DNA from: Cubamyces lactineus
Lineage: Eukaryota; Basidiomycota; Agaricomycetes; Polyporales; Polyporaceae
Length of the DNA stretch: 64,000 nt
Assembly: GCA_022376465.1 (NCBI GenBank)
Contig: JACDTU010000015.1
Span: 310,001 to 374,000, forward strand
Direction: 5' to 3'
Shown in pieces: positions 36,286-46,391 of this stretch (the first letter of the stretch is position 1; each line of letters begins with the position of its first letter). The notes below the pieces were generated by a model that saw only the letters and a list, made by a program, of their open reading frames with translations, had not been told where the DNA came from and made no database searches. Both the position numbers and the translations under genes were made by a program.

Positions 36286-39200
36286 TTAGAACAAGCATAC
36301 AAAGTTGCTCGGGAAGATGTGTTTGCCAGGCTGTCTGCGCGTCTCGTCCAGAAGCTCGCCGCTCCACCAGCCGTCCTCGGGAGTAGCGGTGACGGCGATG
36401 ATGTCTCCCTCCTGGAAGTCGAACTCTTCGTCAATCGTAGCACGGTAGTTGTACATCGCCTTGACTATAATCCATCACACCCGGTCAGTATATCCACAGA
36501 ACTACTGCAAGCCGGACACATACCATAGAAGAGCACTCCACGTCCGTCGTCGGTGTACTGTCCCGTCGGCGGCGGCTGATTGGCAGGAGGTTGAGGCGAC
36601 GGCGCACGCGGCTGTACGGGTTGCTGCGGCTGATAGTACCCATTGTTCACCGAAGGACCACGAACCAAGGCTCCACTCTGGGGCTGAGCGTATCCTTGAG
36701 TCCCGTACATGTGCGACGGGTAGCCTTGTTGCGGCGGAGGCGCCCCGTAGACAGGCTGCTGAGGTGCTGGTGGAGGTGCATACGGCGGTTGCTGCACAGG
36801 TGGTGGATTGTAGACAGGCGCAGGCGCCGCGTTGCCGTAGGGATGTCCTTGAGGTGGCGGCGGGGCAGCGGCGACGTAGGGTGCCCCGTTCGGGCCGGCG
36901 TTGTAGCTCGGACGGCGCTGTACGGCCTGCTGGTTGGCAGGTTGCTGTGGCGCAGGGCCGCGGTACTGCGATCCCTGTTGCGGCTGCTGCTGTTGGGAAT
37001 AGACCGCTGCCATGTCATCTGTGACAACGCGTCCCGTCGGATCGAGTTGGATGCCAATGCCAGGGCTCGTCGGCCGCTGTTGGTGGGAAGGTTGTTGTGG
37101 GATAGATATCGAACCCCCACGAGTAGACGTCGAGCCTGAATGTGCGTGGCCGTATCCAGCGGGGGCGCCATTCGAAGGTGGGGGCACCCTACTGTAACTG
37201 TTGCGATTCGAGGCAGGAGCACCCTGCATGGCGGGGCTCGTACTGCGAGATAAGGGAACAAAGGGCTGAGGGCTCGTACTTCTGCCCTGAGCACCAATAC
37301 CGGCCTGCCCGCCCTCGGAGCTGAGCGGACGATCACGGATGCTGGAACCTTGCTGATTGGACGCGATACTCTGCTGTCCAGAGATAGAGCCTTGGCCGGA
37401 GATGCTACCTGCGTAGCTGTTCCTCCTGCTCATCGACTTGCGCTCTCCAGGGAATGACTGCTGGTAGTCGGCGAGCACGTCCTTGACGGAGACGCTAGAA
37501 GCAGGCGCAACACCGTTCTGGGAGGGAGGACGCATGTGGACGTTGGTGGGCGGGTTGGGCGAAGCAGGACGGGACGTAGACAAAGTTGGTGCGGGGTACG
37601 AGCCCACGACGATCTCAGCAGAGTTACGGTAGTCACGCGAAGGGGGGCCACCACTGGAACCACCGGGAGGAGGCGACAAGTTGGACGCGCCTGGTTCCCG
37701 ACGGGACGATCCAGACCCACCAGGCGGGGACTGCGTTGGGGGAGGTGCCCGCCACTGTCCGCTTCGGCGTACGCTGCCCCCTGAAGCATTCCGCAATTCG
37801 TCCATCTGGCGACGCAGAGGGTCGTCATCTTGGCCTACGCGAGCTGCGATGGCTGAGCCGCCGGGACCCGAACCGTTCTGAGCCTGTGGGTCGCGGTCGA
37901 GATCCACCTCGTACGCGTTCGATCCTACCTTCAACATCGTCCGCGCCGTGGGATCGATAGGGTCTGCATGTGGATCAGCTTCGCGCATGCCCGCGTTCGA
38001 CGCCGAAGTGGCACGCCCGTTGGCAGCGACACCGTTCTGGTAGGCACCATTCTGCTGCACCGGGTCCTGACGGGTGCTCGCCCTGCTCTGCGTCTGGGAG
38101 CGCTGAATCTGCTGATCCGTGGGACGCGGAGCGCCTCCTGTGCCTACACCTGTCATATTGACTGGCTCTTCTTCGGGTTCTGGCGGCTGCTGTGGCGGTC
38201 CCACCTGGCGCTGCCGCTGAGTCTGGCGGGAGAAGTTGGCTGGCCGGGTCGTCGGACGCTGCTGAGAGGCTGGCTGCGCATCGGGGCTCGAGTAGTCGAT
38301 GAAGGGTGGAGGGTCGGGGATACCGTTGCCTGTACCATAGTCACGAACGAAGTTCTCCATGTCCCGGTCGACTTCTAGCTGCTCGAGCGCTAGCCGAAGC
38401 TTCTCGCACGACTGCGGGGCATTATCGCTGATTCTCAGGCCTTGCGTCCTAGATATGCATTTGATGAAGACTGACCTCATCGTCCGAAACGCAGACGGTG
38501 GAAACCGCATTTGCATATGCCCAGAGGTTATCCTTCATGAACTCGATACGATCCTCTTCGAGGTCTTGACAGCTATCGCAGAACGCCTTCCAGCTTTGTT
38601 CCCACTTCTGCATGGTATCTTGCAGCGCACGAGCGAAATTGGCGTAGTCCCGCTGGTTCGCCTGTACCGTCTGCTGAGCACGTTCAAGCTTGAGGTGGAC
38701 CTTCTCCAGATCCCGCCCTTGGATGAGGTTGCTCTGAGCCGTATACGAGTTGATCCGCACACAGTCTGCTTCGTACTTCTCACGGGCCCGGGCGACATAG
38801 CCCTCCTGAGTCTGTTTGTTCTTGAATTCCTTTTCAATTTGACTCTGGATGACGCGCTTATGCTGCTGCTGCTTCGAGAGGAACGAAGAGGTAGAGCCCT
38901 CGAGGTCGTTTTTGATCGCTTGTGCAACAAGCATGTGTCCGTGCGCCTGCTTCTCTGTCTCTTGCTTGAGGGTATCAAGTGATGCTCGCAGTTCGCTAAA
39001 TGCGATGTTGGTTCACACCAGGATGAGTCCAGATACGGAAACGTACCCAATCTCATCCCTGCCGAGGGTAACCTTCGCGAGGTTAGCCAGGCGTTTCGCG
39101 TACTGTTCCTCGATCGCGGCTCTACCACATATGTTAGCCAAGACCAATCATTGGGACTGGACGATGACCCACCTCTCCTTCCAGAAGTTCTTGAGTTCCT

Positions 39201-39369
39201 CCATCGTCCTCATGGCACCACGCATGCGCGCGAAGAGCACTTCGACGCCGCCATCGCCCAGGCCCCAGAAAGCATTGCAGAAGTCCAGGGATCGGTTGGC
39301 AAAGTCAGGAGAGCCAGCTCGAGCATATCGTGACAAAGAGGTCGTGGACGCCTGTCGCCGTGCAGACAT
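36286..39369 (-). CDS. F-BAR/SH3 cytokinesis protein (Cdc15/Imp2/Hof1)
   Basis: Membrane-curving scaffold that organises the contractile ring and septum. About five exons from ATG 39369 to TAA 36286. The F-BAR domain spans roughly residues 20-290: FANRSLDFCNAFWGLGDGG, then EEQYAKRLANLAK, a long helix (YVARAREKYEADCVRINSYT) and SCEKLRLALEQLEVDRDMEN with IPDPPPFIDY, the family's post-F-BAR signature. A disordered centre of about 600 residues is rich in Gln, Pro, Ser and Gly, with PPPPQ and PQQP runs. The last exon encodes an SH3 domain: VKAMYNYRATIDEEFDFQEG, then EDGWWSGELLDE and IFPSNFVCLF at the end. The upstream in-frame leucine codon is not a start; the first ATG gives MSARRQASTTSL. Its likely partners are formins and other ring proteins. 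Confidence 0.9.
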
Positions 39370-39610
39370 CGTGGTCGTGAATGAAGTTGGAGTTTCAGAC
39401 GGTGGGTGGGCGGTGCGCAACAGCGACGAACATATTGATTGAAACTCCGATTAAAGATGTCCAGCGTTGTCTCAATCTCCGATCTATCTGTGCCTATTGA
39501 CCCACTTGTTCACAAACCCCGAAGTTCGAACGTGCTGAACAACGTAGTCTTGCTGGGATCGTGTACTCATTTTCAAAATATCTGCCTGCGGCCCAGTACA
39601 GTGATTATAT

Positions 39611-40312
39611 CTATGACTTCTGTGCTCGGACGAGTCCTTCCAACGTGGTTACGCCGCTCCGGGCAGCGTCAATTATGCGGATGTCAACACCGCTGCGACC
39701 TCTGCGCGCCGCGTCTTCCATCCCACTCATCCCCGCGCATCCCAAGATAACCGTCCTAGCCCCCCTTGCGACAATCTGAGACGTAGCGACTGCGATTCTG
39801 TCCGCGACGACGTCCTGAGACACCTCGTGAAGTTCGCCCGCCGACATTCCTGTGCTCTGCACGCCCACGAAGTTCCCGCCCAAGTCCGCCGACCCAAAGA
39901 TCCGTTTAACTCCAGCGGTAAGGGCCTCCTCCCAGTATTTGCCAGTGGTCACGATGCCAAACGGCTTGCCGAGCGCAAGGGCTTGCATGATGGACGCCTC
40001 GAAGATGCCGAGGACAGGTTTGTGCGTATGTTCTCTGAGCATCCCAACCAAGGGGTGATCCGAGAAACATGCCACCAAATACGCGTCGTGGCTGTTGCCA
40101 TCCGTCGATGTGAGGATGAGGTCGTTGAGCATGTCGAATGTGCGGGCCGCCGAAAGGATTGACGTCGTGAAGTCGTTGATAGATGGTGGCGAGGAACTGG
40201 GCCCATTGAAGTATTTCAGGACTAGGCCTGAGTGCTCGAGATCGCTGAGGGTGGAGATGAGTCCCGCCGTCATCGACGTCGAAGAGTTTGGGTTGATGAC
40301 CAGGAGCTTCAT
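39611..40312 (-). CDS. DCG1: DCG1-like Asp/Glu/hydantoin racemase family protein
   Basis: Single-exon, 233 residues, of the Asp/Glu/hydantoin racemase superfamily and most like yeast Dcg1, a nitrogen-catabolite-regulated protein linked to allantoin breakdown. The start MKLLVINPNSSTSMT is the classic family N-terminus. The two catalytic cysteines of the cofactor-independent racemase mechanism are visible in YLVACFSDHPL (near residue 82) and VILGCAGMSGME (near residue 191). Length fits the family. The absence of introns contrasts with its neighbours. It is a cytosolic enzyme; the true substrate of Dcg1-type proteins is not established. Confidence 0.9.
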   Translation of the reverse strand: MKLLVINPNSSTSMTAGLISTLSDLEHSGLVLKYFNGPSSSPPSINDFTTSILSAARTFDMLNDLILTSTDGNSHDAYLVACFSDHPLVGMLREHTHKPVLGIFEASIMQALALGKPFGIVTTGKYWEEALTAGVKRIFGSADLGGNFVGVQSTGMSAGELHEVSQDVVADRIAVATSQIVARGARTVILGCAGMSGMEDAARRGRSGVDIRIIDAARSGVTTLEGLVRAQKS

Positions 40313-41660
40313 GGTATCCGCAATGATGTGTGTTTAAGATCTGGATATCGTCGCAGCGTTGCAGGATAGGTAATGTGGACGGATGGCAGGTTGTCACTGT
40401 ATAGTTAAACAAAAGCTTAGTATGCGTACATCTACGATAAGCATGCATGCAGGCAGATGGTTGAACGTGTTTGGTTCAGGGCGCTTTGCTTGTGTGTTCA
40501 CCGTCTAGGACCAAAATCATGCTGTAGGAGACTGGGACGCGTTGATTCAACAACTGCAGTGACCAGACTTCCCGACTAAGAATCAGGGTCGCATTTAGCA
40601 AACGAGTGAGCAGACTAATCCTAACGGCGGCGGTAGGATACATGTACCAGGCGGTAGGGTCGCACAGATTAAGTTCGTCGTTCTCATCGTGCGCCTGATC
40701 CTTCGTCCGCGATCAGGTTCACGTTACGGTACAGGATATGAAGGTTTGCTCCTTCTGACGAACACCAGCTCACTCTCAATTCCAAAGTTATCATTTAAGC
40801 TCGGCGACCGAGTTTCAAGGTCTGTTACTAATGGTATCTCGCAGCTATAACGTATCAAGAAAGGGTGGCATCGACGATCTATCCTCATACCAGGCTCTGA
40901 TAGCCATTTTTGCGACGAGACGTACTGGCGCGATTGATCTTTCGCAGGATACTCCCCCTGAAACCGCGAGCACGTCTATAAAGTGCATCTCGTGGTAAGT
41001 TACGCTCTGTCCTTGCGTTTCGAGCGATACCACTAACGATTGCATCATATCCAGTATGCATATAATACGGATGTGCCATAGGACCATCATCGCCATATCC
41101 TATCCATTCTTCTACAACGCCAAAAATCGGTCCCAGTAGACGCACCTATTTTGATTGTGCAGTCAGTAGGAGGGGGTACATTCAATATTACTCTCCTACT
41201 CTCTACTCCAAGACTACGTACTAATGAGCGGGACGGTGCTGATTCTCATCAGAGCCCAGACCGCGACTGCAAACTCACGTTTCCTGACTCGAAGCTGAAG
41301 TTGTCACTCATGCCCAATCCTTAAGCAACGGTCCATGCCCCTGCGTCAATCTCCACATGCATCATATACGAAGAGGCATGCATAGAGCACCTAGGCCAAC
41401 GGCGGTGACGGTACGTGGGAGATGAACCATGAATCTACTCGGCGGCAGCATCCTCGACCTTTGCCCACAGGACCGCGCATCTCATCAACTTCGCAGCATC
41501 TGTCAGCGTGCGCGCCCACAAATGACTTGTATATGCGGTCGGCACCGCGAACTGTCCGTCGTGATAGTACATATGCAAGGTCTGCGTGCGAGTGAGTACT
41601 ACCCGGATCCCCCGATCCTCTGGCTTACCTGTCTGACATTCACTACTAGTGGCTAGCGCT
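40313..41660. other. Intergenic, no supported gene
   Basis: About 1.35 kb between the divergent DCG1-like gene and hydrolase copy B. Open frames are short and AT-richer than nearby genes. A missing 5' exon of copy B, with a signal peptide, could be hidden here, but I could not identify one. Confidence 0.45.
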
Positions 41661-44600
41661 ATGGCTCAAGACATTACAGCCTCGACGCCGTGGTCCTCTG
41701 GAGACTGGAATGCCCAGGTTGGTGTGTCTGTGCATCTAGTGCTCATGTATGGACAATGATCGATGCCTCCCTAGACGCCTGTTGATGATATTATGGCGGT
41801 CGAATCCGGGCAACCTCGCACCATCCCCTGCGACGGCATCTTGACAAAGGGCGGGCCGCTCGACAACATCCTGCCTGACGATTTCGATTACAGTCGGGTC
41901 GAATGCGGACTCTTGACGGTCCCTCTTGACTGGACACGCCCCTACAAACACAAGCCCGACCAACTCCACTACGCCAAGTACCGCGCCGCCCCCGACGCGG
42001 TCCGCAAGGGGTCCAGTTCCGACGCGCTGACGTGCAATTTGTTGGTGTCCGTTCTACGACGCCGCAGCCTACCGCCCGACGTCCTCGAAATTGGGGCCCG
42101 CCTTCACTGCGGACTTGCAGATATTGTCCACGGCGCCGCGGCTGCACAACGGGACGGGGGGCAGATTCGACCTCGTCTTCTGGACCCCGCGCGGCTACCC
42201 CGGGCGCGCGAGCATCACGACGTGAGTCTCTCTCGTCCACGTTCCGAATAATTCCTCCCAAAGTACGCTCACCCGCTATCCAGCCCCGGCCACAACCGGT
42301 GCTTCGACTCGGCCGAGGACCGGGACGAGTTCTACCGACAGGCAAGCAAGGAGCTCGGTATGGAGCCCGGACCATGGGGCGAGCGCGTGGAGTATTTGCG
42401 GGCGCGGACCGCCGCCGACGCGCAGAACTGGCTGCGGCTCCAGTCGAGGATGGTCGAAACGTGCATCGCGCGGCAGCGGGCGACTGAATGCTCGGACACG
42501 GTGCTCAGGTACGTAGGCACCGCGGCGACGGTGCGCGACATGGTCGCGATGGCGGACGCGTTCGACGGCCCGGGGAGCGCTGTGCACTTCTGGGGCACCG
42601 AGTCGGGCGCGCGGATCGGGGCGTATTTGTTGCAGAGTACGTCGAACCGCGTCGCGTGTCGTGCTTTTGTTCTGGCGGTGTTTGATGACGCTGGGCTGGT
42701 TTTTTGCCCTGTGCAGTGTTTCCTGAGGTAGGCGCCCCAATGTGTTTAGTTCTTACTGTCACGGTTTGCTCAACCCCCAACCTTGCACACCTCTGAATCT
42801 GGGATGGATCGTAACATGGTAGCGCGCAGGCCGGGTCATTTTGGAAGCCCCTCAAGACCTCGAGGCCTACTTGTACGACGATCTGTACGAGGTTCGTCTA
42901 AGTCACCGAACACCCGACAAGCTCGGCTTTCTCATCGACGGATCTCTCACGTCCATCCAACCTCAACAGACATGGAAGAGAGAACTGCAACATGCTCACG
43001 AGACGCTCCGCCGATTCGTCGAGTTCTGCGTCGAGAATGACGAGCAGGACTGTTCCCGGTACATGCACGATGAGGTCCTCGACAATGATCGCCTCGGTCG
43101 GATGGAACTGTCAATGTTCTCTGTACGTTCTTTCTGTGTGCGTACGCCCATGCGTATCGATCGCCCCCGCTCACCAGCACTCTCCGCCCAGACCGTGCGA
43201 ACCAAGTATATGGGATGGCGGTAGGTGCACCGTGCCATCCGCGCCATCCTCTATCTCATTGGCTGCTGGCTACATACCTGATCCGTCCAACGCGAACCAC
43301 ACAGGAACGCCCTTAGGGTAGACCTAGACAACGCCCTGCTGGCGTCCGCGTTCAAGGGGCCGACGATGTTCGGCAACGCGTCCTTCGACGCTGTCGCGGC
43401 GCTCAACACGCTGCAGCACATCGAGCACATCGACGGGCTCGACCTCGGCATGATGCCCGTCTTCTGCGGGGACCACACGGCGGAGTACAGCCCGGAGGGC
43501 GCGCGCGAGCGCACGCGCGAGATCGCAGAGATGCTGGAGGAGGACATCCACCTCGCGCCGCTGTTTAGTGCGTGTGCTATCCGGTTACATACCGCGTCGC
43601 GGATCGTGGTACTGGCACTGACTAGCTCAACAACTTCACCTTCACCTCCTCCAAACCCCAACGAAAACCATCACGACCAACACCGACAGGCTCGCGCACG
43701 TTCCCCTCGCTCAACTACCTATGCCACCTATGGCCCGTCCGCGCCGCCGAACGCGTCGACATCCTCGGGTACTCCTTCTACGACGTGCCCCACCCACTCG
43801 CCGCCGCGCCGCTCGTGATACAGTACGCCGCGCACCCGGTGGCCCCGCGCGCCCCGCTCTCGAACGTCGTCCCGACAGCGTTTGGGCATGTCGCGCGCGA
43901 GATCGTGCAGATGAAGCTCGGGGTGAGTCTGCTGTTCTTCCCCCCCCCCCCCTCTCCTCGTCCTCCTGGCCCCGCGTCCGTCTCTCTGTTGATGAGACAG
44001 CGTTGGCTCGGATCGTACTGGACGCTGACTTTTGAGTCTTTGATTGTTGACTTGAAGTCTTTGATGTCTGACTTGGACGCTTCCGCGCGGCCTCGTAGCT
44101 CCCCTCATACAACCACAAGACGTGCCTAAGCGACGTGATCAACGACTATCTTCGTGAAGGCAAGGTAAGCCGTACCAAGGTCCCCCTCCTCCCTCTCCCT
44201 CTCCCTCTCCCTCTCCCTCTCCCTCTCCCTCACCCGTCGGCCGGCGCTCGTCTCGTTTCTCGTTTCTCGTCCCTCGTCTCTCATTTCTGACGCGCCCTCT
44301 TCACCCCTTACAATAGCTGCCAGAACGATCGGTATGCTACGGCGACCCTGCGCTCGACGACGCCACCGCGCCCGCGCCCGCGCCCACAGGACCGCCGCCA
44401 TTACACGCGCAGCCTGTAGCTGCTACAGAGACGGTGCTCCCGGGAGTCCCGGCGTCGCGCAGGTTCAAGTCCGAACACGGGCCCGAGCTCGCGACCGTAG
44501 TACGCGTGCTGCTTGGGCTCGCTGCCGGAGTCGTGCTCCTCTTTGCTGTGACCGCCTTGCAGTGCTGGAAGAAGCGGCACTCCGGGTCCGTTGGAGTCGG

Positions 44601-44805
44601 GGAGGGAGAGGGGGAGGGGAGGGGGAGGGGGAGGGGAGGGGGAGGGGTGCGGGAGTCAGGCTGGAAGGGGAGGAGGGGGTTATTGCCAGTGCTGTCGGTG
44701 GGAGCGTCGGTATCACTACTAGTAGTACGAATAGTGGGCTGCTGGGCACGGTCGGGTCGGGCTCTGAGAAGTCGTGAGGTTGGCAGGCCAGTAATACGTG
44801 GATAA
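41661..44805 (+). CDS. TAP-like alpha/beta-hydrolase, predicted pseudoenzyme (copy B)
   Basis: Paralogue of copy A (30034-32556) with the same domain order and the same intron positions and phases. Exon 1 is about 41661-41717 and the stop is at 44803-44805. Conserved landmarks are VECGLLTVPLDWTRP, RFDLVFWTPRGYPG, the 11-nt exon giving MFPE, RAGRVILEAPQD and MMPVFCGDHTAEYSPEG. The nucleophile elbow reads GTESG instead of GxSxG (Ser to Glu), the acid site reads AHPVAP instead of ADPVTP, and the His site reads LGLPSY instead of PGHCS. After LPERSVCYGDP comes a Pro/Ala-rich stalk, one membrane helix (LLGLAAGVVLLFAVTALQ) and a cytosolic tail with Gly/Glu/Arg repeats encoded by a G-rich tract. The predicted N-terminus MAQDITASTPWSSGD lacks a signal peptide, so a 5' exon may be missing from this model. 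Confidence 0.83.
44182..44231 (+). repeat. (CTCCCT)n microsatellite in an intron
   Basis: About 50 bp of ctccct hexamer repeats inside an intron of hydrolase copy B (the intron beginning gtaagccg after 44164). It is followed by ctcgt/tttctcgt short repeats up to about 44290. Such tracts vary in length between strains. Confidence 0.85.
44598..44648 (+). repeat. G-rich tract, possible quadruplex, in coding sequence
   Basis: Repeated runs of four or five G separated by single A, within the last exon of hydrolase copy B, encoding alternating Gly-Glu then Gly-Arg residues of the cytosolic tail. It has more than four G runs with one-base loops, the pattern of a stable G-quadruplex. Confidence 0.8.
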
Positions 44806-46015
44806 TGGAGTACGAGGATGGCAGTGAGCTGCTACGTACTGTATATATGTACGTATCCAGTAGTCAGTATATGACCCAGCGTGCCCTAGCGTTGTCCCTA
44901 GAAAGTGCACTCGATATGCTACGGCTGCAGCTGGTGACCCCGAGGGCGCCCCAGCTGTAGCCTCAGGGCATACTGAGTTACTGAATATGCAACTTGTGGC
45001 AAAATGCATGCATATTATGCGGCATACATTTGAGTTTCGAACGTGAGTAGTGCTGCTGTGGTACTACCCCAAATGAACGCGATAGTACCAAGAAGTCGTA
45101 CACTTGAGTGGGCCTCTGAAGCCGGGTTGAATTTTATGTATCATGAGTTCATGGCTATCCATCAGCCATCGACGTGTATGTCTGTCCAAGCCTGTCAGAT
45201 AGATCATCAACGTTCAACTTCAACCCACCTGCGCATCATCCTCATGGTAGGCTACACTCCAAAGACTTCCACAAAGCCAATCCCACCTTATTGTCACCTA
45301 ACTTAAACCACGGCCTGATGTCTCGCTCACGCGAGAAAGCCAATCTAGATCCCAACGCCTCACCGAGCGGAGGAACGACTCATATGAGATAGATTCTGAT
45401 CGATTCCATTGTACACGCCGCAGAGAGAGAAAGAAGAGTACACGGAGATGACAATGACAGAGAGATGGTACAAACTCGCAGAACGATGGTGGGTGATCCA
45501 AGACCGGACAGAGATGGGAGATGGGTTACATATGCATACAACCAGGCGAGGCGCCACGACGACTCGGCGCGACCGCCCGCCCAGTATTCGTAAGTCGTAA
45601 GAATGAGAGAGGGAGAGAGAACGGCGAGATGAGGATGAGGATGAGTGCGAGGGAGCCGAGGATATGAGTGTGAGAGACGAGTGTGTGTGTGCGGCGGAAG
45701 TATAAATAGAGTTGTGCTGAAGCGAGCCGAGGGTAGAAGATCGACGGAAAACGGAAGACGGAAGACGTCAGTCAGAACGCAGGCAGAGGCGCACAAGCGG
45801 CCCTCGCGTCGTCGTAGCCGCGCCTTCATAGAGGCATAGGCGGGGGTCGTAGCGGGGAAGCGTGGGAGTGGGAGCTGGGATCTGCAAGTTGCCAAATCCG
45901 GCGTCAGCATGGACAGAAATCACAGGCCACCGACCCACTCGTAAGCGGGGGAAGATCGTCGTTGCCGCACTCACCGCGAAGGAAGGGACGGTGCATTCAT
46001 GCGCCGGTCAGGCTG
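44806..46015. other. Gene-poor DNA
   Basis: About 1.2 kb with no supported gene. Open frames on both strands are short or low in complexity (for example His/Pro/Ser/Arg-rich frames at 45380-45910). Part of it is probably 3' UTR of hydrolase copy B. Confidence 0.4.
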
Positions 46016-46391
46016 CAGAGAGGCCAAACCAGCGGCAGATGGTCCCAATCAGTGGACGCCCGCAAGCCTGTTCACGCGCCCAACGCGGGTGCAACAAGAC
46101 GAGCACGGACGAGACACGTAAGGGAGTACACCAACAAGACCGCGGCAGGGGAGGGGAGGGAGACAAGACGTGGTCAGAGACGATGTGGGGGCAGCACGGA
46201 GCGCAGAGAGCGCACTGGATACGGACGTACGCGTGCGAGAACCACTCTGTCGAGCTGTTGATCTGGAGCGCGGCCACCGTCGACGCGATGGTCACCGCCG
46301 CGCCCACGACGGCGTAGAACACGGACCGCTCCTTTGCGGACGGCTGGTCCTCGAACGACGGCTCCTCGTACAGCGAGTCGAATGCGCGCAT
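46016..46391 (-). CDS. Possible 54-residue single-pass membrane protein
   Basis: Too small to recognise. From ATG 46391 the frame reads MRAFDSLYEEPSFEDQPSAK and on to a hydrophobic helix, FYAVVGAAVTIASTVAALQI, then NSSTEWFSHA at a GC|gtacgt donor near 46229. An acceptor after ctctgcag (about 46018) gives an immediate stop. The codons are strongly G/C at third positions, as in the real genes here, which argues for coding. The layout of an acidic N-terminus, one helix and a very short C-terminus resembles small mitochondrial or ER membrane subunits. Other acceptors in the intron would add a few residues. Treat the 3' end as tentative. Confidence 0.4.

Noticed and set aside
39370..39420. Upstream extension of the F-BAR protein
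   Set aside because: Begins with TTG (Leu), not ATG; the first ATG is at 39369.
45380..45910. 176-codon open frame on the minus strand
   Set aside because: Low-complexity His/Pro/Ser/Leu sequence over simple repeats; no domain.
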